Shown: positions 10,903-22,174 of the stretch, piece after piece | Layout of the letters: every line of letters begins with the position of its first letter | Numbering within the stretch: position 1 is the first letter of the stretch | DNA from: Bradysia coprophila | Taxonomy: Eukaryota > Arthropoda > Insecta > Diptera > Sciaridae | Assembly (NCBI RefSeq): GCF_014529535.1 | Contig: NW_023503374.1 | Coordinates: forward strand, 1,736,001 to 1,800,000 | DNA length: 64,000 nucleotides | Direction: 5' to 3' | The notes under the pieces: model-generated | The model's input: only the letters and a program-made list of their open reading frames with translations | What the model was told of the DNA's origin: nothing | Database searches by the model: none | Made by a program: the position numbers and the translations under genes

Positions 10903-13900
10903 TAATAGCAGATTTCCTGTTTCTACAAGGTTCATTAAACGAACAATCTATATTAAGAATGATGTTCAGTTCAAGATGGTCATTAAATTAAAAAAAAAAC
11001 TTTCATCTCACCGAACTTTTGGTGAAGTCTTGGGTGAAGTGGTTTCGAATAAGGTAAACGTACTGCACCATCCACTTATGCAAAGTTTAAGAAATAAATT
11101 CAAAGTCTTGATGGAAGCATGCTTGCTAAAATAAGTAAATATGCAAATGAGAGTTAGTTTAGAGTATAGTTTTTGGTAGTGGAAGCGGTACGTTCATGAG
11201 GAATATCTACTGATTTTTGAAAATAAAGCAAGTCGATGCGATTCAATAGATTGCAATTTTGTTTGACTTGTATTGAATTTGATTGATCAGAAAGACAAAC
11301 AGACAAAAGTTATACGCACCCACACAGCAATCGTTGTCAGAAGTTTAAAATTGAAGTCAATCATCCGCAAACAAATGCACAGCACACTCTCAATTCAGAC
11401 TAATGCATTTCGAGTCTCAGACTTCAAAGCATTTCTCCTTATAAATTCCTTTGGAAAATACTTACAAATAAAGAGAAAAGGCAATAAAGTGCCATCGTTG
11501 ATGGAACATATAAACCTACTGATTTTAAATTAATAAATGAAATATTTTACGGACTAGAGCACTGTAATTGTTCAAATGTCTGTATCATTCTTATTAATCC
11601 TGGTAATGGATCTTGACAATTTAATTTCATTCATTTTTAAATTATCCATTTGTGAATGAAAATTTCGAGTTCATCGCGTCTTGGTTGTTAAATACATAAG
11701 CGATAAGCAACAAATGTTTTTTTTTACTACCTGCCCCATGCGAAAGTTGACCATTACATAGCAATTTGCCCTATGCAAAAATGATGCAATACGTGTGGAC
11801 TATCTTCATTTCATTTTTTTTTTCATTTTCGTATGTGGGAATCAACTTTTGCATGGGGCATGTAGTAAAGCAGAAAACTTCATTACTTTGGAAAAACTTT
11901 GTGATACTCGCAAACTCACTCGTGTGTTTTTGAGTAAGTTGCTTCGACCAGTGTAGTTGTAGACTGACCACTTGTCGGAAAGACAGTTACCGAAGTTAGT
12001 GGCTCAAAAACCCACTAGTGAGTTTGCTTTTTTCACAAAATTGTTACCTCACGAAATGAATTACTTTCGCAGCATCCAATGTAACCTTCTATTACCCTTT
12101 TCCATATTCACTGTGAAGGAAGAGGCGTTCAACAAAATTTTCATTAATTCGCACCCATAATTGGAATTTCTTATTTCGACTTGACGATTTTCTAAATTTA
12201 ATTGCCCCGAATAAAAAACGAAAAGAGATTGCCATCTGATCCTTTAAATACAGCACCGAAAACTGAAATACTAATATGTTAATGAAAACCGTGTCGTTCC
12301 TTTTTCGGATGATAAGCATTTTTCAAGTTTGTCCTTTAACACATTTTTCGACAATCAAGCCCAACTTCTATTTCGACTAAAATTGCCACATTGGAAATGA
12401 AGAGACAGAATAACGTACAAAGGGAACCCCTTTCGTTTGATGTCTATCCATTTTCACCACTGTACATTTCATAGAAAACAAATTCGGTAGCGAAAGAAAG
12501 TTCACAAAATTAATTCAATTTTAGCCGGACCGGTAACATATGGCACCAAAAGCTCTCGTGTATACCTTCGTTAATTATAGAATTAAAAAAAATTATTAAT
12601 CTCTAGAGTTTTACATGAACAAAAAAATGTTGATTATACCAGCGGAATTAATTATGTTAAAGTACTGCACGGTTGGTTATACGACATGTACGAAGCGAAG
12701 TTAACTTCAGTGCATTTCATCGGTTCTTTACGAAAAAGGTACAGCCACTTTTAGATATATCCCCCAAAGATGTTCACTTAATTCAAGTGACTTGTTAATA
12801 AGACAAGCAGCAAATCTCATGAGAGCATAAAAATCGTATCGGGGGGTAAAACCGCATGGTTTTGTTGGACTTAACACAGGAACTATTTTCGATAAAAATA
12901 TTACGCAACCAGGGATCTGAAGCTGAAAAATCACGATTACATTTAAATTCGTTGAATGAAGGCGGAGGGCCTTTAGAAGTCAAAAGAAAATCAGTTGAGA
13001 AATCCTCTGAAAATCTTTGGACAGCGATAGGAACATCTTTGAAATTTCAAAAAAAAAAAATTGTCAACGACAAAAATCTGTCCTCGAATGGAACCGATGC
13101 CAGCCCAATATAACAGTATGCTTTGGGGTTTTCTCTAAAATATATTTCAGAGGATGTCTACCACCTTGACGGCCTAAGGCGAGTGTCCTTTATTAAAAGT
13201 ACCGCTATACTATACGGAATATTAGCATAACATGTAAATCTGCACCCACGGAAAGCATTCATTGCACGAAGGAATATTTTAATTCCTTGGTAAGTGAGAG
13301 AATCAGTTCACGCTGTAGTCATGGTTGAAGTTGAAGTCATGGTAAGGCTGCACTTGGCCATAAAAGGCTGTTAGTGAAGTTTATAAACGAACAAATCAAA
13401 TCAAGACTCATGACGAATTTGAGAAGTTGTGATTTTTTTTCTCTGGCAAATAGTCCCTGCTAAAAACAAAATAAAACAAAATTGAACGGATAAAAGTTGT
13501 CACCCTGAACAAATTGTAATATAGATGTGACAATGTGTATGACCGTTGATGATACACTCTGAAACTCTCGTTATGATATTACGATATATGCTCGCAGATA
13601 TATCAAATTTATGGACTATTTCATCGAAATTTGTTTTATTTATTTAAAACGGATCGTAAAGTGAAGTGCTACTTTCTTGGTAATATTCAAAATCGATTCT
13701 TTGTTGTCGAAAAGTGTACCATTAAAAAGGAGTAAAGGGCTGACTATACCATATAACATTGACTGTGACATGATTGCCGATAATAATGACATAAACAAAT
13801 GAACTTGTTACAGTTAATGTTACCATAGAGTACACACGCATCAGTCGTTTTTTATGTTCGTTGTTGCAGGATAATAAAATAAAAAACAAATCTCGCATTA

Positions 13901-14918
13901 TCGAGCAAGCATTAATGTTTTACATGGGTTTTTTTCTGTGTGTCACATTGTGTCTAGAAAATCGCCAGTGTTTACTCAGCACGTTAATTTGCTTATTCTG
14001 AATAATGATCGAATTTAGATGAATTCAAAAAACACTGGGAAATTCTTTCGGTTTTCCTGCATAATCAAATAACAATTTATCTCTCGGTTAGATAATGAAT
14101 TTATGTTTCGAGGTAGAACAGAAAGAAAAAAAAAAACTCCGAGGAGATGAAATTAAATTTGTTGCTCCATAAATACGAGAAGATAAATTCAATTCTGTTG
14201 CATTCAATTTACTGTATTAGCAAGCGATTGTCATTTAAAATTTATACCTCCCGTTCATTGGATTGATTGAGTAGTGGATTTTTCTGCATTCTTGTACCAA
14301 AGTTAAATAAAATGCCAATCAGATGAAAAATTTTATTTATGTTATTTGAATATGAAGACGGAAATACCAATTTGCAGTTCTCGTTCTCAATGTACGATTT
14401 GAATTTTTATGCTATTTTGCAGGAATAGAGGTATAAGTGAATGGAAACTGTCGAATTTCCTAAAACGAAGATATATTTATCTACCTAGAACTGTTAGAGA
14501 CTTATAAGAACCGACATCAACTTCAATCCAATTCAATAAAAACAACATTACGCCACTTTCGTATACATCAGTGTACACGTATACGTCAATAAGGAATGCG
14601 GAATTAGATTGAATTTGACTGTTCTAATAGTTCGCTCACTGCATTTTCTTACAAACATGAAAACCGACACAATTCGTAATTTTGTATGTTCTGCGAAGGA
14701 CGGATAATTGTCGAAAAATAGACCTTTTCATTTGTCATTCGGTTGACGATCGATTGATCTTTTTTTCTATGTTTTTCTGGATTTTGCTTTTCGACACTAG
14801 TGACGAAAAGGATTTGCCTAACTAGTGTTAAACTATCGCGAATTCGCCTGGTATTCTCTAATTCGCTTAGAGCTTTTAGACTTTGCTTCTCTCGTTCGAT
14901 AACATCACATCTAGTGAC
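10903..14918. other. AT-rich intronic sequence with one weak inverted repeat
   Basis: About 4 kb without a supportable gene. An imperfect inverted repeat spans roughly 11870-12070: CAAACTCACTCGTGTGTTTTTGAG pairs loosely with CTCAAAAACCCACTAGTGAG. It generates the short ORFs at 11771-11971 and 11972-12160. Nothing else stands out. Confidence 0.45.
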
Positions 14919-15570
14919 CACGGCTGTCCTCAACGAAGATAAAGTTTTTTGAAAATGTACCCACAAAATGACTTCAGATCTGAGTTCTGGGACCTAAATA
15001 GAGATCAAAACCACTTTACTTAGTCTTCACCTAGATCCTTCCCCATAGTCGAATTCGAAGAAAACGATTTTCTCCATACATTTTCCCGACTATTCTGAAA
15101 ACGACGAAAAAAAAATTGTTGCTTAATGGCGTTTTTATATTTTTTATCGATGAAGACCGTTATTCTGAGCAAAAAATTGTTCTACGGCAAGTCTGTAAAA
15201 ATTTTCGCTTTTTTTTATGAAGCAACTATCATGTACCAAATTGTACTGAAAAAGGACCCTAAGCTAACTTTATAAAAAAAGCGAAAAATTTTACAGACTT
15301 GCCGTAGAACAATTTTTTGCTCAGAATAACAGTCTTCATCGATAAAAAATATAAAAACGCCATTAAGCAACAATTTTTTTTTCGTCGTTTTCAGAATAGT
15401 CGGGAAAATGTATGGAGAAAATCGTTTTCTTCGAATTCGACTATGGGGAAGGATCTAGGTGAAGACTAAGTAAAGTGGTTTTGATCTCTATTTAGGTCCC
15501 AGAACTCAGATCTGAAGTCATTTTGTGGGTACATTTTCAAAAAACTTTATCTTCGTTGAGGACAGCCGTG
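14919..15570. mobile_element. 652-bp near-perfect palindromic foldback with TGAC TSD
   Basis: Left end CACGGCTGTCCTCAACGAAG; right end its inverse. Arms of about 295 bp match almost base for base around a loop of about 60 bp (15217-15275). TGAC borders both ends. No transposase. The high arm identity suggests recent origin or gene conversion between arms. Confidence 0.92.
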
Positions 15571-17849
15571 TGACAAAAACCTTCCAATTTGTCAACTTGT
15601 TGCATAATAGTTACTTATCCAACCAAGTGATAAATGCTTTTTTAGGCACTAGATGTGTAGATGTGTCGAGGCCGCAGGCCGAGTGTGACAATGCACATCG
15701 TGTGCCTAAAAAAGCATTTATCATCGAGTTATATACAACGAAATAAAGGCAATGGAATGTCCTACTTTTCGTCACTTGTTGCGAAAATTACTATTTAAGC
15801 ACTATATGTGTAAATCGTCAATCTAGGCGTGTGACAATACGCATAGTGTGTTATCACCGAGTTAAATGCTTTTTTTTGACACACCGGCACATCTTTTGCC
15901 TAAGAAAGCAGTTATCACTCGGTAGCATAAATAATTTAAAGCGAAAATTAATCCTTAGAAAATCCTTTCAAAATCCCCAAAACAGAATGGGAAATCCTTT
16001 GAAGGTCATCCACAGATTCACTGAAATTCCTCAAGAAATGTCCCGGACGGAGATCTTCATAAAACTCGATTGATGATAGTACATTACTTATCAATGCGAC
16101 AAATTATGGTTTGGAATTTACAGCTCCGCATTTCTTATTTCGCTTCGTCGAATCATGAACGCGGTAAATATCTTAGTAAACCGATTTCAGTTTAACTTTC
16201 ATTATGTCCCGGATTACCCAAGAAAGGAAAAGTTTAACTTTTATCCATTTTAGAATTGTCCTCACTTTTTTTGTTTCTTTTTGTTAGCCTGGAGATATTA
16301 GCCTTACATCGGCACCCGAACAACAGTCGAAACAATATTTATCTTTTAATATCTGTTCTTTATTTGTCACCCATTCCGTTTTCCTTTCTTTTTTTCAAGT
16401 TGCCGGTGGCAAGAATTTTACATTTTTTTTTGGAAGTTCCACACTGAACACAACTTCAAAGCAGAAACGGAAAAACACTTTTCGTTTCACGTTAAGTTTT
16501 ATTGGACTTTTTCGAGTATACAATTTATTAGTGTGGATGAAATTGAGTGTAAAAAAAACGCTGAATATCACTACGTATATCCGAAACTGCCTGTTACACA
16601 CAACGGAAAGTGAATCCGTTTTCATTTTGTCATTATTATTATCGTAAAATATTGCGATGTACGACGATACCGCCCAATAAATAATGAAATTTTGTTCCCA
16701 CATTTTCTTTCGATGCGATTTCCAACGAAAATTCATGATATTTATATCTCTGGGATTGATCTGAATTTGTGTGCTCTGAATTTCGAAATCAAACGGGGTA
16801 CGTACTTGTGTGTTCACAATGTGCTACACATTCGATTTAGACGGTGTGGCTTAATAAAAAACCATTTAAATCAGATTAACTTCCCTTCAGCGGTTCTTTT
16901 ATTTTTAAATTTCGATATTACACCCTCTCATCCTTTCAATTTACTCGGAGCAAAAAAATATCATTATACACGCGGGCAGCAAGCTCTAATCTTGAGGTAG
17001 ATTAAAAATTCTTTTTTGTTGTAAATGTATGCAAAATCTCTGTGTAGTCGGTTCAAAGGTAGGACATTCATTCAATTTCATCTCCTTTTTTTGTGAACGA
17101 AAACCTTTTAACGCTTAAATCGTAAAAGGTGTAAGTGTGTGTATACGGCGTGTAACAATATTATATTCAAACCGCAGGAGCATTCATTAATTTAGCATTT
17201 TATGAAGAATGTTTACTTTCGTAAAATGTGATACATATAGTTCGGTAATTAAATCCTATAAAACCAAAGTTTTTCGGAAAACAGTTGAGAAGTTTTGCTG
17301 TACTTTTGGCTTGTCATGTGTCAAGAGCAGTATGCTTTATGTGAAGGGATGTTTAGACTCGTTCGAACTAAGTGGATTTAATATTTTGTCAATATTTTCG
17401 TATCCAGGAATTAAATAAGGTTTTGAAAAGGCATTAAACGAGACACCGACATTCACTTTAAAAGGAAGCAGGGGGAAATATTTTGCTGCGATCGACAAAG
17501 TAATTAAAGATTTTTCAATATTTTTGATGGGAAATTTTCAGAGGTTATTTTAGGCAAAAAGTTAGCCCAATTTTTCCTTTTTTCCCGAATTCTCCCGATT
17601 TATTTTTTCCCATTTCTACAAATTTTCCCAAATTTTCAAATTTTCCTAATTTTTACTTAAAGTAATCACTGGAGATTTTCCGAAGATATATTTTTTTTGC
17701 TATTGTAAAATTTGTGATATTTTATCCTCTTACGGACATAATCATTTGCCATAGCCAGCAACAGCAAATAATAAGCCACCACTGATGACTTATTTAGGAA
17801 AATCTATGTTGAAATTTCAAACAAATGAAATGAAATACATCATCAACCT
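15571..17849. other. Intronic sequence with hairpin
   Basis: A 96-nt hairpin at 15628-15723 has arms TGATAAATGCTTTTTTAGGC and inverse, with a GC-rich tip GAGGCCGCAGGCC. A similar shorter stem follows near 15865. ORFs at 16395-16817 and 16692-17000 oppose each other in AT-rich sequence and match no family I know. Nothing else supported. Confidence 0.5.
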
Positions 17850-17992
17850 CAGAGCCTAATATTTGGGATATAATTCTCTAAATTCCCAAAATTCCCAAAA
17901 ATTCTCAAAAATTCCCAAAAATTCCCTAAATTCCCTAAAATTCCCTAAATTCCCAAAAATTCTCAAAAACGATTCCCAAATATTAGGCTCTG
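17850..17992. mobile_element. hAT-type MITE with internal minisatellite
   Basis: A 143-bp element with inverted ends CAGAGCCTAATATTTGGGA. A perfect 8-bp duplication ATCAACCT lies at 17842-17849 and 17993-18000. The interior consists of about ten short units of the type AAATTCCC/AAAATTCCC. CAG-starting TIRs plus 8-bp TSD are the hAT signature. Confidence 0.92.
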
Positions 17993-18076
17993 ATCAACCT
18001 GCTGAAAGTATTCATTTCAAAAGAGGTAAGAGACTCGATAATTGAACTGGTGATATGATATTGCTATTAACTTTGG

Positions 18077-19168
18077 GAACAAGCGGTCTCCGATTTTAAT
18101 GAGTGATTGCTCGTTGGATTCGTCTTTCAATTCTAGGAAACACGTATCTTTCACTTTTTCGAAAAAAAATACTTTCTGTGAAAAGCGTTCAAAAGTGAAC
18201 ACATGTCAGAGGGTACCGAAAACAGTTTTTCGACCATTACTCAAGAAAAAATTATTTTAAATTGTTGTGGTGTTGTCCGAATGTCGGCCTTGAAAAGACC
18301 TACAGGTAGAGTATACGCACTGGCTGGTGCGAGTACATCCACGAGAGTTATGACTAAAAATATCTTCGATATTCCACGGAACTGAGGATGGGGTGTTGTA
18401 GCTGGCCTCATCCACTATCGTTCCACATATAAATGAGCCCAGCACTGTTGTGCTGCAAGCCTACAGAAGTCTTGGAAAAAAAAATTGGTGCCAAAATGTA
18501 GATTTTTTCCTTTTTTCTGAGGGCCCAACTGCTGGAACAGCATCTGGAACGGTACTACGGCAATCATTTTTTATCGTCTACTATTCTTTTACCTTATCGA
18601 TAGCGAAGCGTTTTCTATTGATACGGTAACAGAATAGTAGACGATATAAAATGACTGCCGTAGTACCGTTCCAGTGTTCCAGACGCTGTTCCAGCAGTTG
18701 GGCACTCAGAAAGAAGTAAAAAATCTACATTTTGGCACCAACTTTTTTTCCAAGACTTGCAGCACAAAAGTACTGGGGCGATTTATATGTGGAACGATAA
18801 TGGGTGAGGTCAGCTACAACACCCCATACTCAGTTCCGTGGAACATCGAAGCTGCAGGGAAGGCGGACTCTCCGAACATTCGCTATATTTTTAGTAACAA
18901 CTCTCTTGGATGTACTCGCACCAGCCAGTGCGAATACTCTACCTGTAGGTCTTTCCAAGGCCGACATTCGTACAACATTACAACAATTTAAAATAATGTT
19001 TTCTTGAGTTATTGCCTAAAAACTGTTATCGGTACCCTCTGACATGTCACATGTGCTAACTTTTGAACACTTTTCACAGAACATATTTTTTTTTCGAAAA
19101 AGTGTTTCCTAGAATTGAAAGATGAATGCAACGAGCTATCACTCATTAAAATCGGAAACCGCTTGTTC
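18077..19168. mobile_element. 1.09-kb foldback element
   Basis: Long inverted repeat. The left arm begins GAACAAGCGGTCTCCGATTT; the right arm ends with its inverse. Arms of more than 500 bp are diverged by scattered indels, including an extra block of about 27 bp in the right arm near 18850-18876. The centre (about 18565-18645) is another stem, CGTCTACTATTCTTTTACC with its inverse. No transposase. ORFs on both strands mirror each other. Confidence 0.88.
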
Positions 19169-20529
19169 TTCAAATAGCCAAATAGCCTCAAGTCTTGACG
19201 ATATGACTCTGAAAGAGATCACGATAATTAACAGAGATTGATTGCTAAGCTTTTTTAGTCGATGAAAACCTTATTTTCAGTAACAATCGTTAAGGAAAGA
19301 AACGTCGAGAAATTTGAGGTTTTTGAATAGAATTAGATCAGCCCGAGGATTTGCCACTAATTTATTTAAATTTCATTTCGATAAGTACATTGTCAGAAAA
19401 TATCTGCTGAGCGATAAGACTCTGGGAAATAGTTCTTTGCCTAACGAATGCGAACAGGTTTTTTTTAGCGAACGAGACTTTTCTAGAACGAGTCGCTGGC
19501 GAGTTCCGGAATTGAATTTCGCTACAAATAAATCTTTTTAGCATAAGTGATGACTTAATAGTTTCTTTCAATTTACAATTTTGCTAATAAAGAAATAACC
19601 CAGCAGGTGTTGAAGCGAAAAATAATAATTGATAATTGAAACTGCAGAAAATGGTCTAAGAAGAGTCAAAGATAAAGTATGGAATGACTAAAACTTTTGC
19701 TGGTTTTTTTGGGTGTTTAATTCCTTTAGGGTTCATCACCGGTTTAGAAGTTTTTAAGTCTAAAAAACATTCCATAGAAAAATTATATTAGAGAAAATCT
19801 CATAGCAAATCGTTATAATTGTTTCATTGAAAGGTTCTTTTCGGAGTAGCAAAAATACAGTCAGCGAAATTATTTCAGGAACTTTTCTGTTTCTTTACTC
19901 CACAAATATTATCAACTTTACATGATTTAGATAATGTGTGATTGGCATTCTGCGAGTCGTAGATTCGGCAAATCTAGAACTTCATTATTTGTAAGAAATG
20001 TACGTGAATATGAACTTGTGTAATTTATTACAAGGTAATCCAACGTTTGACAAAGAAGGATTAAAATTAACTTTCACCGTTACCACTTCTAGATTTTTCG
20101 ACTGTTCAATCTACATTTTCACTGAAACTAAATTTACAAAAATGTCTGAGTCTTTCTGGATTTGGAAAAATTTGAGCACCAAAACTGATACTTGAGCCAG
20201 GTCCTTATAACTATGATCGCTATTCTATGAAAGACTAGAAAGTCCAGCGAAAGCTCTCTCGCCGTTCATTTTTACGTTAAAATTGAAAATTGAATTTATG
20301 GCAACCAACTTCGTTGTTTGCATAGTAGCAAATTAGTTGATTAAATAAATGATTTCCAGTGGAATAGCGAAACCGTTTAGAAATAAATTGCTAACTAATT
20401 CAACAGGTTTTCAATGTATCGAGTTAGGTAAAATCAATAGTGGAAATCACGTCGATAATTAATGCTTGATTTAACACTGGCTAATGACCAGACGAACCAT
20501 TTTATATTTTTGAAAAACATTTTGCTCAC
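19169..20529. other. Orcokinin intron 1, 5' part
   Basis: No gene. ORFs at 19314-19541, 19362-19571 and 19998-20195 overlap or lack any recognisable domain. The stretch simply separates the signal-peptide exon from the foldback cluster. Confidence 0.45.
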
Positions 20530-20598
20530 CTTAATGGGTAATCCAATACAAATGCCAAAGAACACAAACGAAATGAATAATTTAAATATTTTCAACAT
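20530..20598 (-). CDS. Orcokinin: Orcokinin gene, signal-peptide exon 1
   Basis: A 69-nt coding exon starting at ATG 20598 and ending AAG|GTGAGC. It encodes MLKIFKLFISFVFFGICIG followed by LPIK, a textbook secretory signal: basic start, hydrophobic core, small residues before a likely cut after the Gly region. It ends in phase 0 and so joins the linker exon at 9083-9149 without breaking frame, across an 11.4-kb intron packed with inverted-repeat elements. No other signal-peptide-plus-donor was noticed upstream of the orcokinin exons on this strand. The assignment to Orcokinin rests on position, strand, phase and the requirement of neuropeptide precursors for a signal peptide. Confidence 0.8.
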
Positions 20599-20837
20599 TA
20601 TTTCAGGATCCAAAAATGACTCGTTTCGTTGTGAATTAAAAATTATTTTCAAAAAATTTCTCCGTTTTTTTTTCAATATATTTGTTGCCCGAAAAGAAGC
20701 GAAACTTTTTCGACCACTTGGCGTTTGAACAGCACTTTCAAAAGTTTCAAAACTAACTGGTACAAAAAAATTTGTATCTTTTATTTTCCTCTAACCGTTC
20801 CTTATCAATCTACAATTTTCAAACGACTGAATAATAA

Positions 20838-20871
20838 TGATTGCTGGTATTCATGCTGTGAGCCTTTTATA
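20838..20871 (-). promoter_or_regulatory. Candidate Orcokinin core promoter
   Basis: On the minus strand a TATAAAAG element begins at 20871. A TCATT initiator-like site lies about 33 nt downstream (A at 20838), a normal TATA-to-start spacing. A second initiator-like TCAGT is at 20830-20826. The predicted 5' UTR to the ATG at 20598 is about 240 nt with no acceptor needed. Prediction from motif and spacing only. Confidence 0.45.
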
Positions 20872-21943
20872 TTGAACAACGATGGGTTTGTGAGTCTCAC
20901 ACAGTATAGGGAAAAACGCATAAAATATGAGAAACATGCGGTGCGCTTAGAAGTGGTGGGGATATCGGTTGGTCGATTGTCGACACATTGTTTTCGACGT
21001 AATATACGAACAACAAATGACGTGTGTGTATATAGCGAAAGTGGGCGGAATTGGGTGATTTTTTTCCGCTGCTACACTGGATAACGTCTTTTCGCTGATG
21101 GAATGGGGGAATAGCATTTGTTTCTGATATGAGAAGTCGAGGCAGATGCGAATGTGCATTTTATAATATTATGGTCGTTTGATGTTGGTATATATTTTAC
21201 ATGTTGCACGATATACCCATACAGGTCAAAGTTTATTATTTGGATTAAATTTGGTTGTTCACTGTGAAGAAAATATCAGAAAATGAAATTATCTCCTCTG
21301 CTTCAACGAATGGTCCTCTCGAAATATAAAAGAATCAACTCCTTGGCTGTACAAATGTTCCAGGTACAAATAAAACTTATTTTCAATGTTAACTGTTGGA
21401 TATATTGTGTACGTTCTACTCTCTAGGGAATTATGTAAATCAGTTCCACATTTTCCGGTTAAAAAACAAAATGTAACTCAACAAAAATGTGGGGGCAATT
21501 GTTATTCAAGAAAAAAAGATTGAAGTTGACTATTCTTAGTACTTTAACTTTCACCGTCGGCAAACACTTCCGAAGTGTTTGTTTTTCAGTATAAAGGCCA
21601 ATTTTCGATCCGGCAGATTTAACAGTTTGATAGGAACACAGCTTTACTCCTAGCATGAACATAAGAAATTTTCATATGCAATCAAAGTAGGCCCTGCATT
21701 TCTTTCGTAATGCCATGAGTCATGATTGCTTGCAATACTCTCTCTAGCAAACAAGCTACTTTTATTAAGGTGGTGAAAGAATCAAGAAGCCTTTGGAATT
21801 TACATGTAAATTACAGCGTAGTCAGTCAAAATGTAGAATAGTGTTTGTAGAATACAAAGAAATAAGGTAGGAATTTGACAGATAGAGCTGAGAATTTGGT
21901 TGCTAGAGAGAATATTGTTTCTTGGTGTTAGTAAAAAGGTGAT
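20872..21943. other. Sequence upstream of Orcokinin
   Basis: Non-coding as far as I can see. Presumed 5' regulatory DNA of Orcokinin near 20.9-21.2 kb, then plain AT-rich sequence. Confidence 0.4.
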
Positions 21944-22174
21944 GGGACATTTCTACCGTGTGGTCATCCTCCCGAACGATAATATCGCCTAGAAGACGAA
22001 AATATTTAGTTCTGGACAATAATATCGCCCAGAGAGCGATATTACCTCTTTCTGTGCGATATTATCGTGTTCTGTCCGACAAGTATCGTTTTTTCGATCG
22101 GTAATATCATCTCTGAGCGTCTTCTGATCGATATTATCGCCCAGAACACGACAATCACGTGTTAGAAATGTCAC
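21944..22174. mobile_element. MITE built from CGATAATATCG-type palindromes
   Basis: About 230 bp with inverted ends GGGACATTTCTACCGTGTGG and GTGACATTTCTAACACGTG (right end inverted). The interior has scrambled copies of GATAATATCG on both strands, separated by AGAAC/CAGAG spacers. It is related to the tidy 20-bp array at 2761-3056. Confidence 0.75.

Noticed and set aside
14649..15746. ORFs sharing the MWVHFQKTL..SLRTAV segment as paralogous exons
   Set aside because: The similarity is explained by the palindrome arms at 14919-15570.
18203..19007. Paired ORFs as diverged duplicate genes
   Set aside because: They lie in the two arms of the 1.09-kb foldback and are not conserved as coding sequence.
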